Part shown: piece after piece, positions 34,597 through 47,937 of the stretch
Layout of the letters: the number at the start of each line of letters is the position of its first letter
How positions within the stretch are numbered: position 1 is the stretch's first letter
Assembly (NCBI RefSeq): GCF_036850765.1
Contig: NC_089492.1
Span: 67,890,982-67,954,981 of the forward strand
Direction: 5' to 3'
DNA length: 64,000 nt
Source: Saccopteryx bilineata
Lineage: Eukaryota; Chordata; Mammalia; Chiroptera; Emballonuridae
The notes under the pieces: model-generated
Databases searched by the model: none
Told to the model about the DNA's origin: nothing
Seen by the model: the letters and a program-made list of their open reading frames with translations, nothing else
Position numbers and translations under genes: made by a program

Positions 34597-34942
34597 GGCC
34601 CTGGCCGGTTAGCTCAGTGGTAGAGCATCGGCCCGGCATGTGGAAGTCCCGGGTTCAATTCCCGGGCAGGGCACACAGGAGAAGCGTCCATCTGCTTCCC
34701 TGTCTTTTCTATCTCTCTCTTCCTTTCCCGCAGCCAAGGCTCCATTGGAGCAAAGTTGGCCCAGGCGCTGAAGATGGCTTTGTGGCCTCCACATCAGGTG
34801 CTAGAATGGCTCAGGTTACAATGGAGCAATGCCCCAGATGGGCAGAGCATCGCCCCCTAGTGGGCTTGCTGGGTGGATCCCAGTTAGGCGCATATGGGAG
34901 TCTCTCTCTCTCTTTGCCTCCCTGCTTCTCACTTCAGGAAAA
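34597..34942 (+). mobile_element. Ves-like SINE
   Basis: The head is GGCCCTGGCCGGTTAGCTCA, the B-box is GGTTCAATTCCC, and the body is GCCAAGGCTCCATTGGAGCA. It ends in poly(A). Approximate target duplication AAAATCTTCATA (34584-34595) against AAAATCGTCATA after the tail. Confidence 0.92.
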
Positions 34943-35050
34943 AAAAATCGTCATAGAATTTATTCTTCCTACTTTCAATTTCAATTATCCTACTGCAGCT
35001 TCCAAATATTAGATGACTTAGTATTATGCTGTCATCAAGACCTTAGGAAA

Positions 35051-35360
35051 GGCCTGACTGGGTGGTGGCATTGTGGATAGTGTCGGAGTAGGATGCGGAG
35101 GACCCAGGTTCGAGACCTGAGGTTGCCAGCTTGAGTGCGGGCTCATCTGGTTTGAGCAAGGCTCACCAGCTTGAGCTCAAGGTCGCTGGCTCACTCAGTC
35201 TGCTGTAGCCCCTCGGTCAAGGCACATATAAGAAAGCAATCAACGAACAACTAAGGAGCCATAATGAAGAATTGATGTTTCTCATCTCTCTCCCTTTCTG
35301 TCTGTCCCTCTCTCTGTCTTTGTCACAAAATAAATAAATTAATTAAAAAAAAAAAAAAAA
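35051..35360 (+). mobile_element. Rhin-1-like SINE
   Basis: The head is GGCCTGACTGGGTGGTGGCA, then GACCCAGGTTCGAGACCTGA, CACCAGCTTGAGCTCAAGGT, the CTGTCCCTCTC tail and A-run. It is a little shorter in the middle than the other copies. Confidence 0.88.
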
Positions 35361-38300
35361 GGCTTCAGGAAAGCTCTATACATTGCCATTTTCAAACAGG
35401 TTTAGTTTCAACACAGATGGCTAATTTGAGTTCCAGAAACCTGTTTTTGGAAATGCTGCCTGCCAGGTGATGGCTTAGAGGTGAGGCAGATAAAGTGGCT
35501 GAGATGACAGATAGGACAACTGGGCAGGTCCAGTTTTGAAAGCTACAGCAGGGATAGGGAAAGCCTTTCCTCTGCAGATGGAAAGCCCTGACTAGGAGAT
35601 GCTGCTGTTCCTCATGCCTATCTAATTCACCTGCCCCTGCCCCTCAAATACATCTTTTGCTTTTTCAAAATGTACTCTGTTATTTTTTTATTGCATCAAT
35701 GGACAGTGGCCTTCCTAGAGACTAGAATGGTGGCAGTTGTTAGCTCTGTGTTGCCAAGGAAAATATTTGGCTGCATATACGGTTTCCTGAGAGCAAGTTA
35801 GTACATGACCTCAATCTTTTCCAAGCTTATCATAATGCTGTGAGGCTCTGCTGATTCAGCAAAGCAGTCCATAATCACTTGCACAATGCCCCTGCCTCTC
35901 AGGGATGTTATGGGGCTTAATAAGATAATGCATGGGAAGCACTCGAGCTCTACAGAAGGAAGGCGCTAAGTAATAATATTATTCTGCATTCATAATTACC
36001 AGCAGTCTTACAAAGAATCCACTAAACCTGTTCACAAATTACAAATGACAGGTACTTTTAAGTAATTTAATATAAATAGTGTGTAACAAAGAAAACTGTG
36101 AAATCATTCATGTTTAAAAATGGGCTGGACAGACTTCATAAGGCAAAGTTGCAATGGAAAAAATAGAACTAAACAAGTTTCTATTTGAAAAAAATTACAA
36201 TTATATCCCTTTGTGATACAGCCAACTAAATCAGAAACATGAGTATATTTATTGAAGTTATCTTGAGACACGAGACACTGCTATTAATAAATTTAATTTA
36301 ATATAATTTCTATGGCTTTTCTACCAATAAATTTAAAATTTTAAGAAATCGAAGCTAGTCATACAGTAATAAAATTTCTTTTCTTCAGTTATTAATAGTA
36401 ACAGCAAAAACATATACAGTATTTTAACTCTAATTGGGATAAAACATTAGTAATTTGCCAAATGTAAATTCATTTTTTTAAGTGTAAAATAATGCTTCAT
36501 TTTTTCGGAGGTGGGGCAATAGCATTTCTCTCCTGGGTGGGAAATACTTGCTTCTTGTCCCTCTGGAGAGACAAACCCGAGCGGGGAACACTTTGCATGA
36601 AAGTCCACTTCAGTTAGGGTGTCTCCAAAACAGGAGGCCAGGCCGAGTTGGCATTGCTGGGTTCTTGGGTGTCACTACCTTTACTGGGTTGTCCGTGGGA
36701 CCTTCTTGGTCCCAGGATCATTTCTTTTAGGAAATCTCCCTGGATTCGCAGGGGTCCAGTCTTCACGTTCCTCCGTAGCACTGCCCTAGTAACACGTAGG
36801 ACATCATGAAACTATGCCGTTTGGGTCTGGCCTGCCTCAGGAGTCCTTTCAGACTCAGGTTCTTCAGCTTACGTGCTCTTCACCTCTGAACTCCACCATC
36901 CTCTCCTGCTACCACTGACCCAGCGGCTACTCAACATAAGTAAGCTGCGACAGGTTCTGGGGAAGGCAGTGGGAAGCGGCCGCAGGGGCTGGGCAGCGTA
37001 GCTCGCACCCACTCCTAGCACACAGATGGGACAGGGGATTTGACTTCCTAGGTTGATTTGTAATGATTTTCAAAAAAGTCGTACTTTGTTTCTAAAGAAA
37101 CATGAACACAATATTGGATGGTGAGGATGCACAGATCAAGACAAGCCCTGCCCTCCTGTGTGTGTTGAAGGCACTCTGCCAAGTGCTGAAGTGGGGTTAG
37201 TGGATTATCTTTTAAAGTGTTGTAGGTCTGTGTAAAAAAGGAAAAGCAAAATGTATAAATATGTAAGTATAGGGTTTTACATTTATTTAGTTGGAAGCCT
37301 CAGCTTATTTGGGAGTTGTGTTCAGGTAACAGCATTGATCCAGATGCTGAATTAAGAGAGACTCTAATTATCTAAGATTCCACTTAAGGATGCTTTCAGC
37401 AGAGACTGAACAGTGGCAAGAGCTGATTACTTAACTCAAAATAAACTTCCATCAACACACCAGGAACAATGCATGCACCCTAGGATGCTAACAGGGCCTA
37501 ATTAGTTCTCTCAAGTGTGGCAGCTCAAAAGAATTTTGGAACATAAGAAGGTGAAGGTTAATGATCTTTTATATTACCCTCTTAGGATAAACCCAACTGC
37601 CAAAGAAATCAGACTTAGAAGTCTCAAATTCAGGCTGAGAGCATATGCTACAGGAATAAAAATAATTTGCCAACTTTTCAAAGTTAAATGCACCAGTGAA
37701 CGTAAATGAAAAAAACCTACAATCACTTACCTACAAGGGTGTCTACAAGATGCGCTACGTGTCTGTCCTCTCAGTATGAGTCACCGAGCCAGCAGTGGTG
37801 CTGACATGCAAGTGTCTGACTCTTTCCTCTCACTTATCTTAATATAGAGAACCATACTCAATTACTTACTGGAAGGAACATCAAAGAAAGCTGGGAGAAG
37901 ACCATTCAAAGGGGCTGTACTATGAAAGAGAAACACTGGGAGGGGACAGATGGCTTTGAGGAGCATTCCCTCGGTAAGGGAGCTAAGGGGTGCAGCTAAT
38001 TTAAAAAAACCTGAGAAACACAGTGGCTAGGACTCTGCACAAGAATATTTAATACTGCAGGTCTTCACAAATCCTGACAGGGGATCCATAACCTTCCAGG
38101 TCCACAATGACCGCCTCCCCATCCTCTTACCCGAGGGTCAATTTGGAAAAAATTAAACTGCTCATAACTTTTTTAAAATATGAAATAGTTTTATTGTGTC
38201 CTACAGGCAAATGACAGGTAGTGAATCTATTCTGAAAATTCTGAGCACTGTAGCTACCGGACTGAGAAGATAGATATCAAAGATAAAATTGCTACAGCTT

Positions 38301-38955
38301 TAAAGCCACTATGTAGGAACTGAAATCTGAAATGGCCCCCTGGCCCGGCAGGCCCTGTGTCTGCACTGCAGTACTGAAACAAGGCCATGTAGAGACACAG
38401 GGAGATTCCTACCCGTCCCTCCAACTGCACAGATGGCCTCATCTCCAGCAGAACATTTCCTTCAAAATACAAATGAGCCACACTAACTCTTCATGGACCT
38501 TAAGACCCTCTATTTATCTATCTGGTCTTTGTGTCTTTCAATAGAATCTAAAGAAAGAAAAAAAAGAGAGAAAGGGAGACAGACAGATACAAGGGGGATA
38601 TGGATGGAAGTGGGGGGACCCACAGACACTTCCTCTGGGATCAAGAGACAAATGTAGGAGGATTCTAAAGACTGAAGATAAAATTGGGAATATAGACAAA
38701 GATTGAAATAGATAGAAATAGATAATAGATAATTACATTTCAAAGAACATCTGGAACCCAATTTATTATGAGTTTTAAAGACTTCCTAAAAGTTCGTGAC
38801 TTTTTCTTTTACTTTATCTGTTTCACTAGCTAAACAATTCCAGAATTACTGTAAATGTTTGCTTCAGAGACAAGAGTTACATATAAAAACGTGAATTCTG
38901 TGCTGCAGTGGACGAGAGGGGGGAAGAAAAATCCCAGCAGAAAGGAGTGGTTGAG
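35361..38955. other. Intron stretch with one MIR-like relic
   Basis: About 3.6 kb. The interval 35870-35980 resembles an antisense MIR (CTCTCAGGGATGTTATGGGG, then AAGATAATGCATGGGAAGCA). The GC-richer section 36490-37030 has no open frame of note and I do not recognise it. Nothing else is identified. Confidence 0.5.
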
Positions 38956-39544
38956 CAGTGGTCGGCAAACTCATTAGTCAACAGAGCCAAATATCAACAG
39001 TACAACGACTGAAATTTCTTTTGAGAGCCAAGTTTTTTAAAATAATTTTTTTTTTAATGGGCGACATCAATAAATCAGGATACATATATTCAAAGACAAC
39101 ATGTCCAGGTTATCTTGTCCTTCAATTATGTTGCATCCCCATCACCCAAAGTCAGATTGTCCTCTGTCACCTTCTATCTAGTTTTCTTTGTGCCCCTCCC
39201 CCTCCCCTTTCCCTCTCCCTCTCCCCCCTCCCCCCGTAACCACCACACTCTTATCAATGTCTCTTAGTCTCACTTTTATGTCCCACCTACGTATGGAATA
39301 ATGCAGTTCCTGTTTTTTTCTGATTTACTTATTTCACTTCGTATAATGTGATCAAGATCCCACCATTTTGCTGTAAATGATCCGATGTCATCATTTCTTA
39401 TGAGAGCCAAATTTTTTAAACTTAAACTATATAGATAGGTACATTCCTTATCGAGGTAGCGACCGCATGTGTTATTTTGTGAGCCTCACTCAAGGGGCCA
39501 AAGAGCCGCATGTGGCTCATGAGCCCCAGTTTGCCGACCGGGGG
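38956..39544 (+). mobile_element. hAT-like MITE split by an L1 fragment
   Basis: Ends CAGTGGTCGGCAAACTC and GTTTGCCGACCGGGG are imperfect inverted repeats. Inner motifs ATTAGTCAACAGAGCCAAAT and AAGAGCCGCATGTGGCTC resemble mammalian hAT MITEs. No clear 8-bp target duplication could be read. It hosts the nested L1 piece at 39042-39400. Confidence 0.75.
39042..39400 (-). mobile_element. 5'-truncated L1 3' end, antisense, nested in the hAT MITE
   Basis: The reverse complement matches the last ~350 bp of the full-length L1 (21397-21745), including the purine tract and GACATCGGATCATTTACAG. A T-run (39049-39056) marks the poly(A). Target duplication TGAGAGCCAAGTTTTTTAAA (39022-39041) recurs at 39401-39420 with one mismatch. 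Confidence 0.93.
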
Positions 39545-40309
39545 TTAGAAGAAGACAGTGGAATGGGCAACAGGTGAACTATGAAGAAAAGAAAGATGAC
39601 CTTGGCCCAGAATCTGAGGTTTACTTCTGTCAGACCCAGACCAAAGTAACACCTGGCTTCCAGATGCTCACATAACACGTCTGAACTGCCCCCTCACCCA
39701 CCAGCACACTTCGGGGAACTCCCATCCTGTCCTAAGAGTCTAGGCTGTTTGGTGCTGTTTGGCAAGTGGAGGCCAGGAGGAGGAGGGGTCCAGGACAGAA
39801 AGGAAGAGGAAGCTATGCTCCAGGCCTCTCCAGGAAATCCAGAACAGAGCCTTCCAGGAAATACGGGGACGTGCTGACTGCTGGGCTTCCACAGTACCCT
39901 TCACCCTGCAATCAACTCGGCCAGTGGTTCCCCCCTTTGGGGTAAGAGGGCTCCTTTTAGTATCAATAATATCTATGGAGTGCCACAGGACACTATCTAT
40001 ACTTAAAGTAAAATATAACAGAAGTAAAAAGTTACAATATATTTAGTAATGCTTCTGAAAGAATCTATTTTATTTATCACCACACTACATCTCTATTTCT
40101 GAAAAGCTGTGCGAACCTCACATTAGGAACTCTTCTAGTAAGAAGCATTATTGGTTACAATAGGTTTTATGGAACTGGTCCAGGAATCTAATCACCAAAA
40201 TTGCATTATTTTGATGTACAATATTCTCCATTCCAAACAAATCTCAGGGGAAAAAATATATATATATAGTTTTTACTGCTGCAGCTTCTCTTTGCTTCTT
40301 TCTTAAGAA
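39545..40309. other. Intron stretch, possible degraded DNA transposon
   Basis: Sequence around 39920-40140 (CAGTGGTTCCCCCCTTTGGG...) is weakly reminiscent of a hAT terminus, but no inverted partner or target duplication was found. A short (TA)n lies at 40258-40267. Confidence 0.35.
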
Positions 40310-40319
40310 AGCATAGCAG

Positions 40320-40650
40320 GCCTAACCAGGCGGTGGTGCAGTGGATAGAGCATCGGACTGGGATGCTGAGGACCCAGGTTCAAGACCCCGAGGTTGCCAG
40401 CTTGAGCACGAGCTCATCTGGTTTGTGCAAAAGCTCACCAGCTTGGACTCAAGGTCGCTGGCTCGAGCAAGGGGTTACTCGGTCGGCAGAAGGCCCACAG
40501 TCAAGGCACAAATGAGAAAGCAATCAATGAACAACTAAGGTGTCGCAATGCGCAACGAAAAACTAATGATTGATGCTTCTCATCTCTCCGTTCCTGTCTG
40601 TCTGTCCCTGTCTATCCCTCTCTCTGTCTCTGTGTGTAAAAAAAAAAAAA
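40320..40650 (+). mobile_element. Rhin-1-like SINE
   Basis: The head is GCCTAACCAGGCGGTGGTGC, the body is CAGCTTGGACTCAAGGTCGC, and it ends in a TCTG/TCCC tail and poly(A). Perfect target duplication AGCATAGCAG is at 40310-40319 and 40651-40660. Confidence 0.95.
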
Positions 40651-40660
40651 AGCATAGCAG

Positions 40661-43600
40661 TAGTTCAGTATTTCAATCACACTAGACGCATACATCCATC
40701 TAATCAAACAGACAATAATTCATTTCATTCATCTTTGACAATTTCAATTATCTAACAATATGCCAAATAAAACGTACTATATGTGATTTTTTTCTCCAAT
40801 CTGACATAAACGTCTACAAATTGAAGATGGTTTATCAAAATAAAAAAGCTTTTAAGACGGAAGCTCAATTTAGGCATAGAATACGTAAAGAATACGTCCA
40901 TTCCAACAGGGCTTGCTCTTTCCCCCATTCTTTGCCCCCCATGTATCACCTATAATAAGATAAACAAAACACTTGGAATCTTACAGATCGGGGTATGCAT
41001 TCCTCTGCTTAATGCAGACAGACTTACACAGGAACCACCGCTGTACTAAGAACACACTGCTCCCCAGTATGGCCCGGGAATTCCATCCCGCCCACCATCT
41101 GGCCTGAACAGGTGTGAAAAGGCAGCTCGGGGGGTGAACATGTGGGGAGCAGCATCACGCTGAGTGTTCACATTACTTCCTTCCCTTTCCTTTTCTCCTA
41201 TAAGACAAAATGTCTCATTTCCAAGACTCGCGAGCCCAGTGGACTCTACACCTATTACAGGTGATCAGGCTCTACTACTGAAAAATAAGGTCCTAAGTCC
41301 ATTTTAATGAACAACTTTTCTCTGCTGGGTAAAATCAATGTAGGTTTTCTATGTGACCATGTTTAATTGGGCCTTGCTTTTTTCAAAATGACAGAAATGA
41401 GAAACATAATGCAAAAGTACCCTTTCTAACAGCTATGAATATCTAAATTTTCAGTTTAAATATGTACAATCTAATGTATCCATTTTCCAGGTGCAAGTTT
41501 GCATTTTACATACTTTCTTTTCAGAACACAAGTTAGAATACACTCTGCATAGGTTGTATGGCACTCAGCATTCTTGTGTGAAACAGTCCACAGACCATCC
41601 CTGTCCGCGACCTCTGGTCACTAATCAAAGAACATTCATGGTCAACTGATTGCTGGTAAAGTATATTTTGCCCCCAAGTATACTTCTTGACATTGGAGAG
41701 AACAGATAACACAACGACACACAGCCTATCACAGAATAATTCCTCACTGCTCACATCAGGCACAAAATGAAAGTTCTAAAACAAGCCTGCTATACAGTTT
41801 CCTCGCTAAATATCAAGAAGTCTTCCTTGGCCTACATAGCAACTTTCTATTTTCTTGGGATCTTTTATCATCTTTTTTTCCAGACAGAAAAAGCTGAGCT
41901 GTCTTGGAAGTGTACATTATCCTCAAAAACAGGTTTGCAAACAATATTCTTCCCAATAGCTAAATCATGTGTCTCAGTATATCTTAATTGGCTTGGACAT
42001 GTACTCACCCCATCCACTCATGATAACTCCTTCCAAAGCACAGACAAAAGCAAGAGGAAACCGCAGGAGACACTGGCTTTGACGTGAGGTGGAGATCTGG
42101 ATTTGAATTCTCGAGTTTCACCACCCCCAAGCTATGTGTCTCCAGACAAGCCCCTTCCACACGAGGCCCCTCGCTGTAATGGAGTGACTGCACCTGCCCA
42201 GCAGGGGTGCCGCATAGATGAAATAAGGTGGTGCAGGTGAACAAAAGAACTCCATGTGTGAGCTCTCCTGAGGCAGCTGACCTCTTCACTTTGTCCTCTT
42301 GTGTACCACCATCTTCCCCAGGATACAGGCAGGGGCCTGTGTTTGCAGGGCCTGAAGCTTATACAATAAGAGGGAGGGCACTCTCTTTTAAAATACAAAA
42401 GGAAGTATAATTCTCAGTCTTACCCACAGAGATTGAGAAAAGGAACAGAAGCAAAACTCTAGAACTCTGAAGAGGATTCAATTTTCTTCTGAGATCTCTT
42501 TAGATAACCATCTGAAATGCTTATGAAGAAAGGCCCCTAACCGACAGGCCACCTCCCTGCCTAGAACATGCTGTCACTCCCAGCACTCATGGGGCCAGGG
42601 CAAGCCAGAGGCCCAACTGGGGCTTCTCCAGCTGAGCGGTAACCTGCCCCGGAAAGTATGCAATGTCAATCATGGCTTGGCCCCCTATTTCTATGCCACT
42701 CATCTGGCTCATGGGAAGACATGAGTGCTGAGTCCATAGCACCAGAATTCAGCAGGTTTTCGTGTCGATGAGGAATTTTTTCACTGTTCAAAACGCCTTA
42801 GCATCGTTTTATTTTCATCCTTTGATACTGAGATAACTAGAAAAAGACGGTGGAAAAGACGCTATGGAAGACGTTCATCCACACTGAAAGCAGTCTGGTG
42901 AGAAATGCATCAGTGTGTAGAGCACACTGAACCGGGCAAGCGGCAGCTCTTTGCTTCGCTCCTTGACCGCAGTCTCCAAGATATCTGCGATATTTAATAA
43001 AATCACATCAAACCCCAAATCATCAAAATCTTCAGTGAATAATACATGTTAAAACCACCCCTACTGACACCGAGGAACTATTATAAACCTTTATTTTGGT
43101 TTTGAGTGTGTTGCTTTTGGAATTTCTCTTTAGATCAACATTTTCTCTCATAATAAATAAAGGCAAAGTTGAAGACATGTACACCATCCTCAGAGGTCAG
43201 TCATGGACTAAGTGGAAAGATCGCAGGTTTCAGAGTCAACCAGCAGACGGGTATGTGGATGCCAGCGGCATTCACTAGTGTTAGGTCTTACTATTGCTTC
43301 TGCGGTTTTCTTACCTAAGACACAGACCATAACATCAACCTTGGAGGAGTCTGGCAATCAGAAGCAATGAAGGGACAGAGCAATGAACAGAAAAAGCTTT
43401 TAGAGGGGACGAGAAGGTAGCTGAAAACAGTGTGTAGATATATAGTTATATGACATTCTTTTAGTATTGCTAAAAATAAATAAATAAATAAATAGTAGCC
43501 TTGGATACAAGAAACCCTGATTATTAGTATCAGATTTTACCTATCTGAACATTACCAGATGGTAGACAAATTATTGATGGAACTAGCAATATATTCTTGG

Positions 43601-46265
43601 AGGTAAAAAAAGGTTTTATTTCCTACTTCTTCTGTTATCCCTGTTTGACTTACATCTATATCACCTACATTTCTCTATCCACCTCCATGCATCTCTACCC
43701 ATCTATCATAGCATTGACGGACTTGCTATAATTACTTCTTCTTTCCTTTACATCTGAATACCAGCTTTATCACATATTAAATGCAGGCAGAGGCCAAGCT
43801 GGACAAGACAGGCCTCCCTCTAGTGAGAGTTCTCAAATTAGGGAGCAGAGTACACATATGCTGAGGATGAGCTATTGTAAAAGGCTTCACTGATTTCTTT
43901 ATTAATGAGTCCCTGGACGATGGGGACAGTGCTGCTTCTCTTTATGTCATCGATGACTTGCACAGTATGTGGCACATACAGAGCATCTGGTAAATGTGTC
44001 TTGAATATAAGTGTGAATTAATGAGAAATCATGTTTAAGTATAATTATGGCATTGTCCCTGGTCATTTCCCGACTTTACCACTGAAACTTACTTCATGTG
44101 TTGCTATTTAAATCTGACACAGAGTTAATGATGATCCTTAAATGTTTCCTATTTTTCCCATTATTCTATTCCTGCTTTCTGAAAAACACTATATTTTGCT
44201 TTCACATTTATCCTAAACCTTTATTTTTCTCCATTACTTATATAAATTTATGAAGTATCTCTTACGTGCAAGGCACTAAGGAAAGGATATAAAAATGATG
44301 AAACTATGGTCCTTCATCAAAGAGTTTACGTGGTAGGAGGGAGATTTTTTTAAGTTTAAATGATTGTATTTATTTAACAATGACACAAAAGCCTTGCAGC
44401 TACAGGTTAGAGTAATTAGGGCTCCAGCTTTGCCTAGAAGAAAGACTAGACAGACAGGAGCAGGAGGCAACCCGAACAATCTGCTGGACCAGATGGTAGA
44501 GGGCCTTGAACGCCATGTGAAGATATTCGACCTCATTCCGTAGGCAGGACACACATTTTCAGGAAATTAATCTTGGTAGCATGGGGATGGATTACAGAAG
44601 GTACAGAAGCAGAAGTGAGTTAAAGGGAGAGAAGATAACTTAAAATAGGATGCTAAGAATAAAGATGGTAAAAACGAGGGATGGGGGAAACCCCAGACTA
44701 TGGCAAGGAACTGGCAGCTGCCTGTCTGGCGGCATGCAGGATGGGGCAGGAGGTCAGGGTGGCCAGACTCTGGCACCCTGGCTCTCTGGCCAGGCAGGAT
44801 GGTGGGAACATGCCGAGATCGAGCACAGGGAACAGGACGGCTACTTCTGAAGGAGAGAGAGGAGAAAATAGGTTCAGTTTGAGACAAGGGGCTTGCTGTG
44901 GAGATGTCCAACAGGTGGCTGGAAAAGTGGAAGGGAGCAAGGTGTAAACTGAAACTGGGCAGTGGGAACTGGTGAAGGCCCTCACTGAGGGTCTGTGCAA
45001 TGAAAGATGCGGGAAGGTCAAAGTCAAGGGCAGAGACTTACAGTCGACAGTACTTAGCACAGATGTGACAGCTGAAGGTTGAAAAGGAAGGAATTCATGT
45101 GGAGACAAAAAGAAGGCCCAGGGTAGGTGAAAAGGCAAGAATGAGTATGGCCAGGGTACAGACTAAACCCTGACATGTTTTGAGAATGGTCCACAGAGCA
45201 GAGTACTAGAGAAGGTAAGAGGCTGAGGAGGAAGAGGGATGGCCAGGTGTGTCAACAGAAAGTCACCTTTGTGTTCCAGGAGCAAGGGCCGTGAGGAGAT
45301 GGCAACCAGGACAGGTTTCATGATTAAACAATAAATGGAAAGAGGAAAGTGAGACAGTGTGGTGAGAAGGAAACCATCAGAATGTTCTAGAACCTCAGCT
45401 CCTCATTGGCCCCAGGCCACATCCTGACGTCTCCCTACTCACTCCTCCCTTGTTTGTAAGGCTAATCACACACACTGAAAGCCAACCAGGCAAGGATTCC
45501 CTAGAAGAAAACTTCTGTGATAGCTCATGCTATTGGCATTTTTGATAAGTGTGTACAATGTATATAAAATATGCACATTAATTTATAAGGTGCATGCATG
45601 CAGCACTGTTAGTGTATGTACTGAATATTCTTAGAGCTCAATGTTACCAGCCTGGCTTATCTTTTCATTTCTAGCTGAAATGCCAGTGAGTACCTTCCAG
45701 GAACCCCAGGCAAGAAAGATTCTTCCCTGAGCAGACTGGCCTTGCTCTGGAGAGACATTTCACGCCACTCTACACTTGCCTGCAGCCTGTTTTCCCACCA
45801 CTAGCCCGAGCTCCGTGCAGCATGAGGACCACGTGCTGCTGTAACCAGGACGCAGAAAAAGGAGACACTCTCTGCCTATTTTCTGATCAATGAAATGAAT
45901 CACCACTGCCCACCCCTCACGAAGCCTCACAACAGAGCTGGGAGGGTAATTTTCACTTTGCCGCACTATCTTATTACTATGATAATGATGACAAGCAACA
46001 CAGGCCTTAGGAAATTTCATCTGTCCCTTGGTAAACAGAAAAGGAGGAGGTATATGAAGTCCACTTGGGAGACAAAATACTTATGATTCGAAATAAGAAA
46101 ATGGGGTACTTAAAGCGATAGTAAAATTTTAGTCTGTTTATCAAAATATTTTAAAATCTGATTTAAAAAAGTTAAATTACATCCTTTTCATAGTATGATG
46201 ACTCCTTAAAAAATTAAGAAACAGAACTAGCACATGATCTAGTAATAAATACTACTTCTGAGTAC
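40661..46265. other. Long intron stretch with few recognised elements
   Basis: About 5.6 kb. It contains an (AAAT)n run at about 43468-43493 and MIR-like remnants around 42100-42250 and 43930-44020. A purine-rich section lies at 44490-45360 that may be an ancient repeat of unknown class. The 146-residue open frame at 44698-45138 (minus) has no domain and I do not support it as a gene. Confidence 0.45.
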
Positions 46266-46705
46266 ATATTCCCCCCCCCCCCCAAATGAAGGCAGGGACT
46301 TGAAGAGATATTTGTACACCAGAATCACTGGTGTGCAACAGAATTGTTCACAATAGCCAAAGGGGGGAAACAACCCGAATGTCCACTGATGAATAAATGG
46401 ATAAACAAAATACGGCCTATACACGCAATGGAGGGAGAAAAATGTCGATATGATTCCAATTACATCAAGCACTTAGAATAAATTCATGGAGGCAGAAGGT
46501 AGAACAGCGGTCACCAGGAGGTGGGAGGAGAGGGAAAGAAGGGGAGAATCACTATTTAACAGATTGAGAGTTTCTGTTCAGAATGATGAGAAAGTTCTAG
46601 GACGGAGAGCGCTGGCAGTTGTACAACAATGTGAAGGAGCTGAATGCCACTGAAGTGTACACTTAGAAATGATCAATTTTATGCTAGGTACATTTTACCA
46701 CAATA
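46266..46705 (+). mobile_element. Old L1 3'-end fragment
   Basis: AGAATTGTTCACAATAGCCA, GAATAAATGGATAAACAAAA, CAGAAGGTAGAACAGCGGTC and AAGTGTACACTTAGAAATGA occur in the order of an L1 3' end. It begins next to a 14-17 base C run and ends in AATAAAAAA. Confidence 0.8.
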
Positions 46706-46986
46706 AAAAAGGTCAAATTAAAATCAACTCTTTGGGGTAGAGTTAATTGATATCCAAAGTCTTTCATCAGTAAGCATTATATTATATGAGCAGAACTATA
46801 ATTCTTGTATTCTGTAAATTACTCTTCACTGTCACATTCTTAGAAAACAAAACAAGTTTCAAGATCTGATATGCTGATAAGACCACGTCTGGAGTAAAAG
46901 CTGAACGAACAATTACAATAAGGTCCAATACTGTAGAAGGCCAGTTTGTACTGAACTTTGTACTCATGGCAAAACATATGCTGTTA

Positions 46987-47370
46987 GCCCCAGCCAGTTG
47001 GCTCAGTGGTAGAGCATTGGCCTGGTGTGTGGAAGTCCTGGGTTTGATTCCCGGCCCAGGTACACAGGAGAAGCACCATCTGCTTTTCCACCCTTCCCCC
47101 TCTCTTTTCTCTCTCTCTTCCCCTCCTCAGCCAAGGCTCCATTGGAGCAAAAGTTGGCCTGGGCGCTGAGGATGGCTCCATGGCCTCCCCTCAGGCACTA
47201 GAATGGCTCTGGCCACAACGGAGCAATGTCCAGATGGGAGAGCATTGCCCCCTGGTGGACATGCTGGGTGGATCCTGGTCGGGTGCATGCGGAAGTCTGT
47301 CTGCCTGCCTCCCCCCTGCTTCTCACTTCGGAAAAATACAAACAAACAAACAAAAAAACCAAACAAAATA
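46987..47370 (+). mobile_element. Ves-like SINE
   Basis: The head GCCCCAGCCAGTTGGCTCAG is followed by the CCAAGGCTCCATTGGAGC body. Perfect 16-bp target duplication AAAACATATGCTGTTA is at 46971-46986 and 47371-47386. The tail has CAAA units. Confidence 0.95.
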
Positions 47371-47386
47371 AAAACATATGCTGTTA

Positions 47387-47929
47387 AGAGGCCTCCATAT
47401 TGTACCAACAAAGCTGAGATGAAGAACACTACAATCATTGTTTTCTTGGGATTATTACTTGAAAAACATCGAGGATGACAGGAAAGAAGAGATGACTAAA
47501 AAACTGGACCCCTACCTATACTTATTTACAGAGATAAATGACTCAGTAATTAGGAAAAGGTAACCATTTTCTAAGTAGAAATGAACTAAACTATTTCAGA
47601 GTGAAGAACACAGTAGTGAGAGGAGGGAAGAACTGGTCAAGGACATCCGTGTGCGGTTCTACTTGCCCTCCCGACTACAAATACAAGAGAACCAGTACCG
47701 TCTGTGAAGGCAGTGCTGCCTCCTCCTGTAACCTACACATGGGAGTCTAATGGAGCCAAAGGCTTCAGGGAAAGAAGCATCCTTTAGGGGAGCGTGAGAA
47801 ACAGCTGAAATGAGGCCAAACGTCTAGAAGGGAGATCTTAATGCCATTGCGGTTTTCTCTCCTTTTCCTACTGACTTCAGATTTGCGGCAAGGGATCTTC
47901 CTGCCCCTCACTCCCTTTTAGCTTAGGTG
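47387..47929. other. Intron stretch without recognised elements
   Basis: About 0.54 kb between a SINE and a MITE. No supported feature. Confidence 0.55.
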
Positions 47930-47937
47930 CCCTAAAC

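Noticed and set aside
36490..37030. Possible LTR or exon in a GC-richer segment
   Set aside because: No TG...CA ends, polyadenylation signal, target duplication or splice-bounded frame could be established.
44698..45138. 146-codon open frame on the minus strand, proline/serine-rich
   Set aside because: It is the complement of a purine-rich stretch that is depleted in stops by composition. No recognisable domain, no clear splice sites and no conserved start context.
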